This document shows, piece by piece, positions 20,719 through 29,439 of a stretch of 64,000 nucleotides of DNA. The notes under the pieces were generated by a model. The model saw only the letters and a list, made by a program, of their open reading frames with translations, was not told the DNA's origin and did not search any database. How positions within the stretch are numbered: the first letter of the stretch is position 1; every line of letters begins with the position of its first letter. Origin of the DNA: Desulfobulbus sp. (lineage in GTDB: Bacteria > Desulfobacterota > Desulfobulbia > Desulfobulbales > Desulfobulbaceae); assembly GCA_031280615.1 (NCBI GenBank), contig JAITGO010000017.1, positions 372,001 through 436,000 on the forward strand, written 5' to 3'. The translations under genes and the position numbers were made by a program.

Positions 20719-20994
20719 TCACATCCCCACCGAGAACATGGCTTCCAGGTCGTGGCGGGAGTAGGCCTGGAAGGCGAGCATGGTCTCGGTTTTGGCGATG
20801 CCGTCCAGGGCGAGCAGCTGCCGGGTCACCATGTCGGCCAGGTCGTCGTTGGTCTTGACCCGGATGATGGCGATCAAATCGTATTTGCCGCTCACCGAGT
20901 AGACCTCCGAGATCCCGCTGATAGACTGCATGTTTTCGGCAACCTCGTTGATCCGGTTGCGTTCGGCATTGATCAGAATGATTGCTGTAACCAT
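20719..20994 (-). CDS. stand-alone Lrp/AsnC effector-binding (RAM) domain protein
   Basis: A 91-residue protein consisting only of the alpha/beta RAM domain of Lrp/AsnC regulators (TAIILINAERNRINEVAENM, ISEVYSVSGKYDLIAIIRVK, DGIAKTETMLAFQAYS). It has no helix-turn-helix. Such small proteins form dimers or decamers that sense amino acids and may modulate full-length Lrp partners. AAGGGG lies ~7 bases before the ATG at 20994. It lies downstream of the ferredoxin gene on the same strand but past a strong terminator, so it may have its own promoter. Confidence 0.88.
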   Translation of the reverse strand: MVTAIILINAERNRINEVAENMQSISGISEVYSVSGKYDLIAIIRVKTNDDLADMVTRQLLALDGIAKTETMLAFQAYSRHDLEAMFSVGM

Positions 20995-21047
20995 CGTCGC
21001 CCCTTCAAGCTCCGATCCGCGCGGCGGTCGGAAATCGATATCTTGCG

Positions 21048-21078
21048 AAAAAACGGCCGGGTGCAACCACCCGGCCGG
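21048..21078 (-). terminator. terminator of the ferredoxin gene
   Basis: CGGCCGGGTG (21054-21063) pairs with CACCCGGCCG (21068-21077) around a four-base loop. Read on the minus strand, six T residues follow (complement of 21048-21053). It lies 21 bases past the ferredoxin stop. Confidence 0.92.
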
Positions 21079-21098
21079 AACCGTTTTGCAGCCCGGAT

Positions 21099-21293
21099 TT
21101 ATTCCTCGTAGGAGATGCATCCGGCCGGACAGGAGCCGACGGCCTCCTCGATACACTCATCGTCTCCGCCTTCTTCCATAATGACATAGGCCTTGCCTAA
21201 ATCGATATCAAAGCCGAAAACATCCGGGCAGATTTCCACGCAGGCCTCGCAGCCCAAACATTCTTCCTGGTCGATTGTCACTTCTTTTGCCAT
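21099..21293 (-). CDS. monocluster [4Fe-4S] ferredoxin
   Basis: A 64-residue acidic electron carrier. The motif CLGCEACVEICP begins at Cys12 and the distant ligand is in CPAGC near residue 55. The layout matches the small ferredoxins of sulfate reducers, which pass electrons to or from oxidoreductases such as pyruvate:ferredoxin oxidoreductase. AGAGGAA lies ~6 bases before the ATG. It follows the acyl-CoA synthetase gene on the same strand, which would fit a 2-oxoacid oxidation pathway that ends in an acyl-CoA. That link is inferred from position. Confidence 0.95.
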   Translation of the reverse strand: MAKEVTIDQEECLGCEACVEICPDVFGFDIDLGKAYVIMEEGGDDECIEEAVGSCPAGCISYEE

Positions 21294-21334
21294 GCTTTTC
21301 CTCTTGCAGCGTTAAAAAAAAATCTCCGGCATCG

Positions 21335-21367
21335 AAAAAAACCGCCTCGCCGTTATGTCCGGGCGGT
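21335..21367 (-). terminator. terminator after the acyl-CoA synthetase gene
   Basis: On the minus strand ACCGCC and GGCGGT arms (21362-21367 and 21341-21346) enclose a 15-base loop and are followed by seven T residues. It lies between the synthetase and the ferredoxin, so the ferredoxin may be transcribed mainly from its own promoter or by read-through. Confidence 0.65.
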
Positions 21368-21393
21368 CAAACTTTGGTCTGCCGGTACGGCGG

Positions 21394-24069
21394 TCACAAC
21401 TTCGCGGTCTTCAAGTCAATCGTCAACTTGTACTCCGAAGGATCCTCGCCCTGTTTGACGGTGAATCCCAGCTTTTTGCCGAGGGCGAGCATGTGGCGGT
21501 TTTCCCCCAAGACCGTGCCCCAGACAATATCCATGCCGCGCTCCCGTGCGATTTCCAGGCATTGCAGCAGCAGTTTCGCCCCGATTCCCTTGCCCTGCCA
21601 AGGGTCGCCGATGAGCACGGAAAACTCGCCGCGTCGGCCGTCGGGTTCGCCGACGATGTTGGATATGCCGAGCATTCGTTCCGTGCCCTCCTCGTCGTTC
21701 AGGGCGACAAAGGCGATTTCCCGGTCGTAATCCACCTGGGTGAATCGGGCCAGGGTCTCGGGCGAGAGTGTCTTGACCACGCTGAAAAACCGGTAGTAGA
21801 TGCTGGTGGGGGTGAGCGAGTTGAACAGCTCGACAAACAGTGGCGCGTCCTCGGGCTTGATCGGTCGGATGAACAGCGGCATCTGCATGTCGGTGAGGTC
21901 GTGCCGCTCCAAGTGTTGGGGGTAGGGGCTGATCACCAGGTGGTGGTTGTTGAGATTATTGGTCTGCCCCTCGTTGCGGCGGATGCGGATACGGGCGTCG
22001 ACTGCGCAGGGTTCGCCGTTCTTGACCAGCACCGGGTTGATGTCCATCTCGACGATTTCGGGAAAGTCGATCACCAGCTGGGAGAGCCGCACCAACAACT
22101 CCTCCAGTTTTTCCAGGTCGGCCGGCTGGGTATTGCGATTGCCGTCGAGCAGCGGCATGATGCGGGTGGCCTCCATCATCCGTCGGGCGAGCAGCCGGTT
22201 GAGCGGCGGCAGGCCCAGGGCCTTGTCGTCGAGCAGTTCGGCGTAGACGCCGCCCGAGCCGAAGCAGAGGACCGGGCCGAAGTTGTCGTCGGTTTTGCTG
22301 CCCAGCAGCAGTTCGAAATCGGCTTCGGCAATAAAGGGCTGGAGCGAGGCACCGGCGATCCGCGCCTCGGGGTTGTGCGCCCTGGCGCCGATCATGATCC
22401 GGCCGAAGGCCCGGCGGATATCCTCTTCGTTGCGCAGGTCGAGCTGTACGCCGCCCGCATCCGATTTGTGGCTGATATCCGGCGACGCCAGTTTCATGGC
22501 CACCGGCATGCCCATATCGGCGGCCAGGGCCACCGCCTCGTCGGCCGAAGCCGCCAGCACGGTCGGGTTCACCGGGATGCCGTAGGCGGACAGCACCTCC
22601 TTGCTCTGGATCTCCGAAAGCAGTTCGGTTTCCTGCTCAAAACACTCGTAAATGGCGCGGAATACCTGGTCCCGGTTGAAATAGAGCTCGGGGAGCTTGG
22701 GCGGCGCCTGGGAGAGCAGCTCCAGGTTCCGGGTGTACTCCACCATGTAGAGAAAGGCGCGCACCGCCCGCTCCGGGGTCTCGTAGGTGGGGATGTTCGC
22801 CTTGTTGAGGATGTCGACCGCCGAGGCGATCTGCCGGCCGCCCATCCAGGCCGCGAAAATCGGCACCCGCTTGCGCTGCGCCAGCTTGACCAGCGAGGCC
22901 GCCACTTCCTCCGGGGACGTCAGGTCCTGGGGGACCATGATGATCAGGATGCCGTCGAATTCCTTGCTGGCCAGACACAGCTCGAACACCGAGGTGTACC
23001 GCTCCACCGTGGCGTTGCCGAGGATGTCGATGGGATTGCCCCGGCTCCAGTAGGACGGCAGGATTTCGCCCAGTTTGGCGGTGATTTCGTCGCTCAAGGG
23101 CGCGGGCTCCAGGCCGTATTCGGCCAGGGTGTCGGCGGCCATCACTCCGGGGCCGCCGCCGTTGGTGATGATCGCCAACCGCGTGCCCGCCGGGCGGGGC
23201 TGCTTGGCCATCAATTCGGCGCAGTCGAACAGACGGGCCAGCGAGGGTACCCGCACGATGCCGGCCCGTTTGAAGGCCGCGTCGTAAACCGCGTCCTCGC
23301 CGGCCATGGCGCCGATGTGGGTGGAGGCGGCACGCGCGCCGATCTTGCTTTTACCGGCCTTGAGCACGATGATCGGCTTGATCCGCGACACCGCTCGAGC
23401 CGCGCTCATGAATTTGCGGGGGTTGGTCAGGTTTTCCATGTAAAGCAGGATGGCCTTGACCGAGCCGTCGTTGCCCAGATAATCGATCAAGTCGCCGAAA
23501 TCGACATCCAGCATGGAACCGATCGAGACGAAATGGCTGAAGCCCATGTTTTCCTCGGCTGCCCGGTCGAGGATCGCCGCGCAGATGGCGCCGCTTTGGG
23601 AAATCACCGCCAGGTTGCCCTTGGCCGGCATGTCGCCGGCAAAGGTGGCGTTGAGGTTCTTGGCCGGCCGGATGACTCCCATGCAGTTGGGACCGATGAT
23701 CCGCATGCCGGAGCCTTCGGCCGCCCCGTGGATCTGCTCCTCGATGAAGGCACCTTCTTCGCCCAGTTCCTTGCCGCCGGCGGAGATGATGATCACTCCC
23801 TGGGTGCCGGCCCGCACGCACTGGCGGACGATTTCCGGTGCGGTGGCGATGGGAGTGGCAATGATCGCCATTTCCGGAGGGAACTCCACCTCGGTGATGG
23901 CGCGGTAGGATTTCAGCCCCCGGACGGTGTCGTGCTTGGGGTTGACCGGAATGACGGTGCCGCCGTATCCGCCCTGGATGAGATTGTCGATCAAGGCGGC
24001 ACCGATGGAACCCTTTCGGTCATTGGCGCCGATTACCGCGATGCTTTTCGGGTCAAAGAATTGTTCCAT
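21394..24069 (-). CDS. ADP-forming acyl(acetate)-CoA ligase fused to a GNAT domain
   Basis: An 891-residue fusion. Residues 1-~130 are the CoA-binding Rossmann domain (FFDPKSIAVIGANDRKGSIG). Residues ~150-460 are succinyl-CoA-ligase-like and include VSIGSMLDVDFGDLIDYLG. Residues ~480-700 are the ATP-grasp subunit (GIPVNPTVLAASADEAVALA, ASPDISHKSDAGGV). The last ~155 residues are a GNAT acetyltransferase (NIVGEPDGRRGEFSVLI, DPWQGKGIGAKLL). The ligase half would make ATP from acyl-CoA. The GNAT half resembles Pat-type lysine acetyltransferases that control acyl-CoA synthetases. The ATG at 24069 begins the conserved MEQFFDPKSIAVIGA; the upstream frame is Pro/Ala-rich. Confidence 0.93.
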   Translation of the reverse strand: MEQFFDPKSIAVIGANDRKGSIGAALIDNLIQGGYGGTVIPVNPKHDTVRGLKSYRAITEVEFPPEMAIIATPIATAPEIVRQCVRAGTQGVIIISAGGKELGEEGAFIEEQIHGAAEGSGMRIIGPNCMGVIRPAKNLNATFAGDMPAKGNLAVISQSGAICAAILDRAAEENMGFSHFVSIGSMLDVDFGDLIDYLGNDGSVKAILLYMENLTNPRKFMSAARAVSRIKPIIVLKAGKSKIGARAASTHIGAMAGEDAVYDAAFKRAGIVRVPSLARLFDCAELMAKQPRPAGTRLAIITNGGGPGVMAADTLAEYGLEPAPLSDEITAKLGEILPSYWSRGNPIDILGNATVERYTSVFELCLASKEFDGILIIMVPQDLTSPEEVAASLVKLAQRKRVPIFAAWMGGRQIASAVDILNKANIPTYETPERAVRAFLYMVEYTRNLELLSQAPPKLPELYFNRDQVFRAIYECFEQETELLSEIQSKEVLSAYGIPVNPTVLAASADEAVALAADMGMPVAMKLASPDISHKSDAGGVQLDLRNEEDIRRAFGRIMIGARAHNPEARIAGASLQPFIAEADFELLLGSKTDDNFGPVLCFGSGGVYAELLDDKALGLPPLNRLLARRMMEATRIMPLLDGNRNTQPADLEKLEELLVRLSQLVIDFPEIVEMDINPVLVKNGEPCAVDARIRIRRNEGQTNNLNNHHLVISPYPQHLERHDLTDMQMPLFIRPIKPEDAPLFVELFNSLTPTSIYYRFFSVVKTLSPETLARFTQVDYDREIAFVALNDEEGTERMLGISNIVGEPDGRRGEFSVLIGDPWQGKGIGAKLLLQCLEIARERGMDIVWGTVLGENRHMLALGKKLGFTVKQGEDPSEYKLTIDLKTAKL

Positions 24070-24184
24070 GGGGCGATCCTGGTCCTGTCTCGGGTTGATT
24101 GCTTCCGGTTCCGGGCGTGCGTTGGTTGGTGCCGGCGGCGGGCTCGATGCCACTTCACACCTCACCTACTCTTTCTGTCCGCGC

Positions 24185-24214
24185 TTGACAAGCATTTTGC
24201 AGGGAAAATAAACA
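24185..24214 (+). promoter_or_regulatory. candidate promoter for the receiver-domain gene
   Basis: A consensus TTGACA at 24185-24190 is followed after 18 bases by TAAACA (24209-24214). It lies in the ~320-base divergent gap between the acyl-CoA synthetase and the receiver gene. Apart from AT-rich stretches near 24250-24270, I see nothing else in this gap. Confidence 0.35.
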
Positions 24215-24393
24215 GAGACAATGCCACAAACGGCTTCTTCGAACGGCAGATTTATATAAGTAAAAAAACGTAGCGCATGCACGTGCGGTGCATATCGCCT
24301 TGACGTGGAACTCGATCTCTGACAAGCTAATTGGAAAGAGTTGCATCGACAACGTTTGAGCTCCGTGTTCCGTCCCTTTCTTGCGAGCGATCC

Positions 24394-24756
24394 GTGCCAA
24401 AGAAGATACTGGTGGTCGAAGACGAACAACTTGTCGGACTGATGCTCGCCGAAGAGGTCAGGCAGATGGGGTGCGAGGTCATCGCCGTGGTGACCACCGG
24501 ACAGGCGGCGGTTCGGGCCGCTCGACGCAATCCTCCGGATGCCGTTTTGATGGACATCAGCCTGGCCGGGGCGCTGGACGGCATCGAAACCGCCCGGATC
24601 ATCAAGAACGGCCAGGATATCCCCATCCTTTTTTTCACCGGCTACCACGACCGACAACTGCTCGACCGGGCCCGCACCGTCTGCCCGGCGGGTATTGTCG
24701 ACAAGCTCGATTCTCCTGAAAATATCCGCGCGGCACTCTCCTCCCTGTTCCGTTAA
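24394..24756 (+). CDS. single-domain response regulator
   Basis: A 120-residue receiver domain without an output domain. The acidic pair E9-D10, the phospho-acceptor D54 in AVLMDISLAG, the Thr in FFTGYHD and Lys104 in VDKLDSPENI are all in place. It is probably an intermediate in a phosphorelay or a partner of a separate output protein. I chose the GTG at 24394 because the core KKILVVEDE begins directly after it; a TTG at 24331 in frame is possible. Neither has a good ribosome binding site. No kinase is adjacent. Confidence 0.85.
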   Translation: MPKKILVVEDEQLVGLMLAEEVRQMGCEVIAVVTTGQAAVRAARRNPPDAVLMDISLAGALDGIETARIIKNGQDIPILFFTGYHDRQLLDRARTVCPAGIVDKLDSPENIRAALSSLFR

Positions 24757-24783
24757 CCTCCCACCGTCCTCGACGCTTTTTCC

Positions 24784-24824
24784 CTTCCATGGATCGATCC
24801 GTAATTCGGATGGATCCATGGAAG
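24784..24824. repeat. long near-perfect hairpin between the receiver gene and ald
   Basis: CTTCCATGGATC (24784-24795) pairs with GATCCATGGAAG (24813-24824). After one G-G mismatch, ATCCG (24797-24801) pairs with CGGAT (24807-24811) around TAATT. The 17-bp stem has no T-run downstream on the plus strand; on the minus strand it is followed by GGGAAAAAGC. It may be a terminator, an mRNA-stabilising element or an operator. Confidence 0.55.
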
Positions 24825-24918
24825 AATCGCCGGGAATTGTTCTGTTTTTTCTGTTACAATGGCCTGACGAGAAAACGAACAATGCTCTTGTTCTTCACCA
24901 TAGGAGGGAGTGCGATCC

Positions 24919-26052
24919 ATGATCGTTGGCATACTCAAGGAAATCAAGGCAGAGGAAAACCGCGTCAGCATGACTCCGGACGGGGTTGCGTCCCTGGTGG
25001 ACCGTGGCCATCGGGTCCTGGTGGAGCGCGGAGCCGGGAAGGGCAGCGAGTTCGACGACGCTTTATATGAGCGGTCCGGCGCAGCGATGGCGGATACACC
25101 GGACGAGGTGTACCGCCAGTCCGAGATGGTGTTGCATGTCAAGGAGCCTTTGCCGGCCGAATATGAAATGATCCGGCCAGGACAGGTGGTGTTCACCTAT
25201 TTTCATTTCGCGGCCTCGGAGGATCTGGCCAGGGCGATGATGGCGAGCCGGGCGGTGTGCATTGCCTACGAAACGCTCACCGATCGTAGCGGCGGTTTGC
25301 CCCTGTTGACCCCGATGAGCGAGATCGCCGGGAGGATGGCGGCTCAGGAGGCGGCCAAGTGCCTGGAACGCAATCAGGGCGGCCGCGGCATTCTCATGGG
25401 CGGTGTGCCAGGCGTGGCTCCGGCACGGGTGCTGATTCTCGGCGGCGGCACGGTCGGGGCCGAGGCGGCACGCATTGCCTGCGGTCTCGGGGCAACGGTG
25501 CACCTCCTCGACACCAATCTGCCCCGCCTGCGGCATCTGGCCGAGGTACTGCCCGGCAACTGCATTCCGATGATGTCCTCGCCGACCACCATCCGCGAAC
25601 TGGCTCACCAGGCGGATGTGGTCATCGGTGCGGTCCTTTTGCCCGGCGCCAAGGCGCCCAAGTTGATCACCCGCGAACTGTTGGCCGGCATGAAACGGGG
25701 GGCGGTGGTGGTCGATGTTGCCATTGACCAGGGCGGCTGCTGCGAGACCTCGCGGCCGACCACCCATGCCCAACCGGTGTACGAGGTGGACGGCATCCTG
25801 CATTACTGCGTGGGCAATATGCCCGGCGCCGTGCCCCTGACTTCGACCCTGGCGCTGACCAACGCGACCCAGCCCTATGTTCTGACCCTGGCCGACAAGG
25901 GATGGCAGCGGGCGGCTCAGGACGATCCCGGCATCGGCGCGGGCATCAATATGGTGGACGGCCGAGTGACCTGCCAGGCCGTTGCCGAGGCCTTCGGACT
26001 GCCCTACAGCCCTTTGGCCGATCTGCTGCAAATGGGACGCTCTGATCGATAG
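24919..26052 (+). CDS. ald: alanine dehydrogenase
   Basis: A 377-residue NAD enzyme interconverting alanine with pyruvate plus ammonia. The start [20 protein letters not shown] is the family signature. The catalytic Lys in VKEPLPAEY, the His in FTYFHFAAS and the dinucleotide fold [20 protein letters not shown] (near residue 170) are all present, as is [12 protein letters not shown] near 295. AGGAGGG lies ~10 bases before the ATG at 24919; an in-frame GTG at 24910 is too close to it. It stands alone between the hairpin at 24784 and a 550-base gap. Confidence 0.96.
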   Translation: MIVGILKEIKAEENRVSMTPDGVASLVDRGHRVLVERGAGKGSEFDDALYERSGAAMADTPDEVYRQSEMVLHVKEPLPAEYEMIRPGQVVFTYFHFAASEDLARAMMASRAVCIAYETLTDRSGGLPLLTPMSEIAGRMAAQEAAKCLERNQGGRGILMGGVPGVAPARVLILGGGTVGAEAARIACGLGATVHLLDTNLPRLRHLAEVLPGNCIPMMSSPTTIRELAHQADVVIGAVLLPGAKAPKLITRELLAGMKRGAVVVDVAIDQGGCCETSRPTTHAQPVYEVDGILHYCVGNMPGAVPLTSTLALTNATQPYVLTLADKGWQRAAQDDPGIGAGINMVDGRVTCQAVAEAFGLPYSPLADLLQMGRSDR

Positions 26053-26599
26053 TTTCGGCAATTCGATCGATATCCTTGAGTACTGGCACTACCCGCCTGA
26101 TCGACGGCCGCCTGGGTCGGTTCGCCGTTGATTCTTCCAGTTGGCTTGGGTGGTTTCGCTGGCAACTCCTTGCCCGGCTCGCCTGCGAAATATGCGCTTC
26201 CATGCCGGGTGGCTACAGCCAATTTCTTGCAAAATTTCCATCTGCTGTCGGTTGGCTGACCGATGTCGAGCAACACGACTGTTCCAATGCATGGCCGGTC
26301 GTGTGAATGATCCGTTCTGACGGCTGATTTTTGCCGAAAGCGATCTGCGATTTTGCCGTCGATAAAGAACTTCCGAAACCGCAATCTCCGGAAAAGACGG
26401 CAACCGTTTTGGATGCGGTATCGTTATCGGCTAAATGATGCAGGGCTGTCGACATAACATTCTGATGTAACGATATAATATACTCTGGAATCCTTGTTGT
26501 TGAAAGTTTATCTTGTGCGTATATTTATGTATTAAAAATCGGTGTGTATCGTTGCCGTTGCTGTCGGCAATATCCTGCAGAGGCAAAGGGGGAGAGGCG
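26053..26599. other. gap between ald and the PAS-LuxR gene; putative -10 only
   Basis: No convincing coding frame is visible on either strand; the open frames present lack binding sites and have unstructured composition. Near the right end a perfect TATAAT lies at 26474-26479 in an AT-rich stretch and could serve the gene starting at 26600. A clear -35 is not visible. The left part may be the remnant of a decayed gene, but I could not identify it. Confidence 0.4.
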
Positions 26600-28036
26600 A
26601 TGCCGGAATGGGAAAAAGCAGCAGTGCGTGGCCCGGATGAGCACGAGCGGTTGATAGGGGAGTTGCGGTCGCACCGGATCGAACTGGAGAAGCAGAACGA
26701 GGAGTTGCGGCTGGCTCGGGCTGAAGTCGAGGCCGGGTTGCAAAAATATTACGAATTGTACGATTGCGCCCCGATCGGCTACTGCACCGTCGATGCCGAC
26801 GGAATGATCCAGGAGAGCAATCTTGCCGGCGCGATTCTGTTCGGGGTGGATCGGGTTCGGCTGCTCGGCGGCAAGGTCGGCGACTTTGTCACCGAAGGCT
26901 CCCGCGATGGGTTGGCGCTTTTTCTGGAGCGGTCGTTTTCCTCCGACAACAAGGCGGCTGGCGAAATCAGCGTGCCGGCTGGCGAAGGCGGCGAACGCTA
27001 TCTCTACCTGGAAGGTTCTTCCTTCGAAACCGTCATCGGCGAACGGCATTGTCGCATCGCCTTAATGGATATCACCACCTCCCGGCAGAACAGCATCGAG
27101 CTGGAGCATTACCGTTATCACCTGGAAGAGTTGGTCCAGCAGCGCACCTGCGCATTGGAAGCGGCCAACACCCTGCTGCGAGAGCAGGCCGAGAACATGA
27201 ACTCGATCTATCAGGCCCTCGACAGCATCGGCCTGGTTGTCTGCCATTTGGAGGAGGACGATGCCCGCATCGATATTTTCAGCGCCGGCGCGGAAAAACT
27301 CTTCGGCTACAGCCAGAAGGAAGTGATCGGCCGGTCGTTGCGTCTGATTTTACCGCCCGAGGGCAAGGCGGCGATGGCCGGCCAGGTTGGGCGACTCTGT
27401 CGGGGAGTGGCGATGCAGTCTTCCGACATGACCCTGACCCGGCGTTCCGGCACCCGTTTCCCGGCGGTGGTTTCCATTCATCCCTTTGCCCGGCGCGACG
27501 GCCGATTCACCAGGGCGGTGGGGGCGTTTCGCGATATCTCCGAACTCATGCTGATCCACGAAAAACTGCAGTCGATGAACGACGAGTTGGAGTTGCGAGT
27601 CAAGGAACGGACGGCCGAACTCCACGAGTCCAATGTGGCCCTCAAAGTTCTATTGAACAAGCGGGAGGAAGACAGGGTGGCGCTCTCCGGGCAGATCCTC
27701 GCCAATAGCGCCAAGCTGGTCGAGCCCTATTTGGAGCGTTTGCTGTCCAGTGGCCTGAACGACCAGCAACAGATGTTGGTGAAAATTCTTCGGGCCAATA
27801 TCGAGGAGTTGACCGTGCCTTTTGCCAACGCGATCTCTTCCAAGCTGAGCCGGTTGACCCCCGCCGAGATCCAGGTGGCCAATCTGGTGAAACTGGGCAA
27901 ACGCACCAAGGAAATTGCCGAAATCATGCGGCTGTCGCCGGGCACGATCAGTATTCATCGGAAAAATATCAGGAGAAAGCTCGAACTGACCCACAAAAAA
28001 ACCAATCTGCAGACCATGCTCTCAACCACTTCCTGA
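26600..28036 (+). CDS. PAS-domain sensor-regulator with LuxR-type helix-turn-helix
   Basis: A 478-residue soluble protein. After a coiled coil at residues ~15-50, PAS-like regions occur at ~55-165 (YELYDCAPIGYCTVDADGMI) and ~215-340 (SIYQALDSIGLVVCHLEEDD, FGYSQKEVIGRSL). A second coiled coil (ELRVKERTAELHES) leads to a LuxR/GerE DNA-binding domain at the end (LTPAEIQVANLVKLGKRTKE, IAEIMRLSPGTISIHRKNIR). It appears to be a one-component transcription factor with internal sensing. The ATG at 26600 follows AGGGGGAGAGG. No bound cofactor motif is evident and the target genes are unknown. Confidence 0.88.
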   Translation: MPEWEKAAVRGPDEHERLIGELRSHRIELEKQNEELRLARAEVEAGLQKYYELYDCAPIGYCTVDADGMIQESNLAGAILFGVDRVRLLGGKVGDFVTEGSRDGLALFLERSFSSDNKAAGEISVPAGEGGERYLYLEGSSFETVIGERHCRIALMDITTSRQNSIELEHYRYHLEELVQQRTCALEAANTLLREQAENMNSIYQALDSIGLVVCHLEEDDARIDIFSAGAEKLFGYSQKEVIGRSLRLILPPEGKAAMAGQVGRLCRGVAMQSSDMTLTRRSGTRFPAVVSIHPFARRDGRFTRAVGAFRDISELMLIHEKLQSMNDELELRVKERTAELHESNVALKVLLNKREEDRVALSGQILANSAKLVEPYLERLLSSGLNDQQQMLVKILRANIEELTVPFANAISSKLSRLTPAEIQVANLVKLGKRTKEIAEIMRLSPGTISIHRKNIRRKLELTHKKTNLQTMLSTTS

Positions 28037-28101
28037 AACCCGGCTTGCCGGCCGGACGGGAAGGGAATGGGAAGGGCGGGAACCATCGGCGAGAGGTGCG
28101 T

Positions 28102-29142
28102 ATGCACGAAGCGCTTTTCTACCAGCGGCTCGAAGGCGGGCAAGTGGCCTGCGGCCTTTGCGCGCGTCGTTGCCGGATCGATGTGGGCAGACGGGGGCTG
28201 TGCGGGGTACGCGAGAATCGGGACGGTCGCCTGGTCAGCCTGGTTTATGGAAAGCTGGTGGCTCGGAACATCGATCCCATCGAAAAAAAACCGATGTTTC
28301 ATTTTCTTCCCGGCAGCCGTTCCTATTCGATCGCCACCGTGGGCTGCAATTTTCGTTGCCGCCATTGCCAGAACAACCGGATCGCCCAATATCCCCAGGC
28401 CCATGGCGGTGCCATTCCGGGGACAGCGACGACACCCGAAGAGGTAGTGGCCGAGGCCCTGCGGACAGGTTGCGCCTCCATCAGCTATACCTATGTCGAA
28501 CCCACGATTTTTTTCGAGTTCGCCTGCGATTGCGCCCGCCTGGCCAGGGAGCGGGGCATCGGCAACGTGTTTGTCAGCAACGGCTACATGACGACCGAGG
28601 CGATCCGCTATCTGGCACCAATGCTGGATGGGATCAACATTGATCTGAAGGCGTTCACGGACGAGTTTTACCGCACGATCTGCAGGGCCAGGCTAGCTCC
28701 GGTGTTGGAGAGCATCCGGCTGTTCCATGAACTCGGGGTGCTGGTCGAAATCACTACCCTGATCATTCCCGGCCTCAACGACAGCGAAGAGGAACTGCGC
28801 ACCATTGCCTGTTTCCTGAAAAGCGTGTCCGTAGATATTCCCTGGCACGTCACCGGTTTTCATCCCGCGTCCTTCATGCTCGACCGTCCGCCGACCCCGG
28901 CTGCAACAATCGACAAGGCATATGCGATAGGCATGGAAGAAGGCTTACGCTTTGTCTATTCGGGCAATGTGGCTGGTGCTGGCGGCGAGGATACCTATTG
29001 CCCGGCTTGCGGTGTGACGTTGATCCGCCGGCAGGGCTTCAAGAGCCAATCGGTGGGCCTGAAGGGGAGCCGTTGCTCCGGTTGCGGCATCTATTTTCGG
29101 AGTGTGGGGATAAGGGAGATCTCCGATTTTGGAGTGACGTAA
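28102..29142 (+). CDS. amrS: AmmeMemoRadiSam-system radical SAM enzyme
   Basis: A 346-residue radical SAM protein related to pyruvate-formate-lyase activase. An N-terminal cysteine motif (CGLCARRC) precedes GLCGVRENRDG, SLVYGKLVARNIDPIEKKPM and FHFLPGS, which are diagnostic for AmrS. The radical SAM cluster motif is CNFRCRHC. A C-terminal rubredoxin-like knuckle has CPACG and CSGCG. The family often neighbours AmmeMemo proteins (AmrA, AmrB), which are absent from this window. Its reaction is not established to my knowledge. The ATG at 28102 follows GAGAGG. Confidence 0.92.
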   Translation: MHEALFYQRLEGGQVACGLCARRCRIDVGRRGLCGVRENRDGRLVSLVYGKLVARNIDPIEKKPMFHFLPGSRSYSIATVGCNFRCRHCQNNRIAQYPQAHGGAIPGTATTPEEVVAEALRTGCASISYTYVEPTIFFEFACDCARLARERGIGNVFVSNGYMTTEAIRYLAPMLDGINIDLKAFTDEFYRTICRARLAPVLESIRLFHELGVLVEITTLIIPGLNDSEEELRTIACFLKSVSVDIPWHVTGFHPASFMLDRPPTPAATIDKAYAIGMEEGLRFVYSGNVAGAGGEDTYCPACGVTLIRRQGFKSQSVGLKGSRCSGCGIYFRSVGIREISDFGVT

Positions 29143-29244
29143 TATTAGCTTGTTGAGGCTAAAATGGAAGCAATTTGGTCCAAAAACATAGGCCAAATTG
29201 AGCGCTGAATCGTTCTTCATGTATCGATTTTTCATCCAGAGATG

Positions 29245-29309
29245 TGACACTCCGGGGCAGTGATAGGATGATGAGTGACATTATTTGTCAGCAGTGACAC
29301 CTGTTGTCA
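29245..29309 (+). promoter_or_regulatory. probable activator sites: two TGACA-N5-TGTCA palindromes plus a half-site
   Basis: TGACA-TTATT-TGTCA lies at 29276-29290 and TGACA-CCTGT-TGTCA at 29295-29309, with centres 19 bases apart. A third TGACA lies at 29245-29249. They are 130-195 bases upstream of the sigma-54-like promoter, the normal place for enhancer sites of an NtrC-type activator. PilR of Pseudomonas is known to bind TGTC-containing sites, and a PilR-like gene lies at 44621. Confidence 0.65.
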
Positions 29310-29439
29310 GGTCGCAAGGCTATTTGGGACGATCTGGCAGATGAATGTTTGGACATATTCTAGAGAGAAATGGATTTTTTCCGCGAAAAAAAATGATTAA
29401 TTAATGATTTGAGTTATTTTTCCTTGCTCTTGCTTGAAT

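Noticed and set aside
21355..24273. A 972-codon plus-strand open frame opposite the acyl-CoA synthetase
   Set aside because: It has no recognisable domain and lies fully antisense to a protein with four clear domains. It is a product of third-position GC bias.
26213..26455. An 80-codon minus-strand frame beginning MSTALHHLADNDTASK
   Set aside because: It looks mildly protein-like but has no visible ribosome binding site and no recognised family, and competing frames overlap it.
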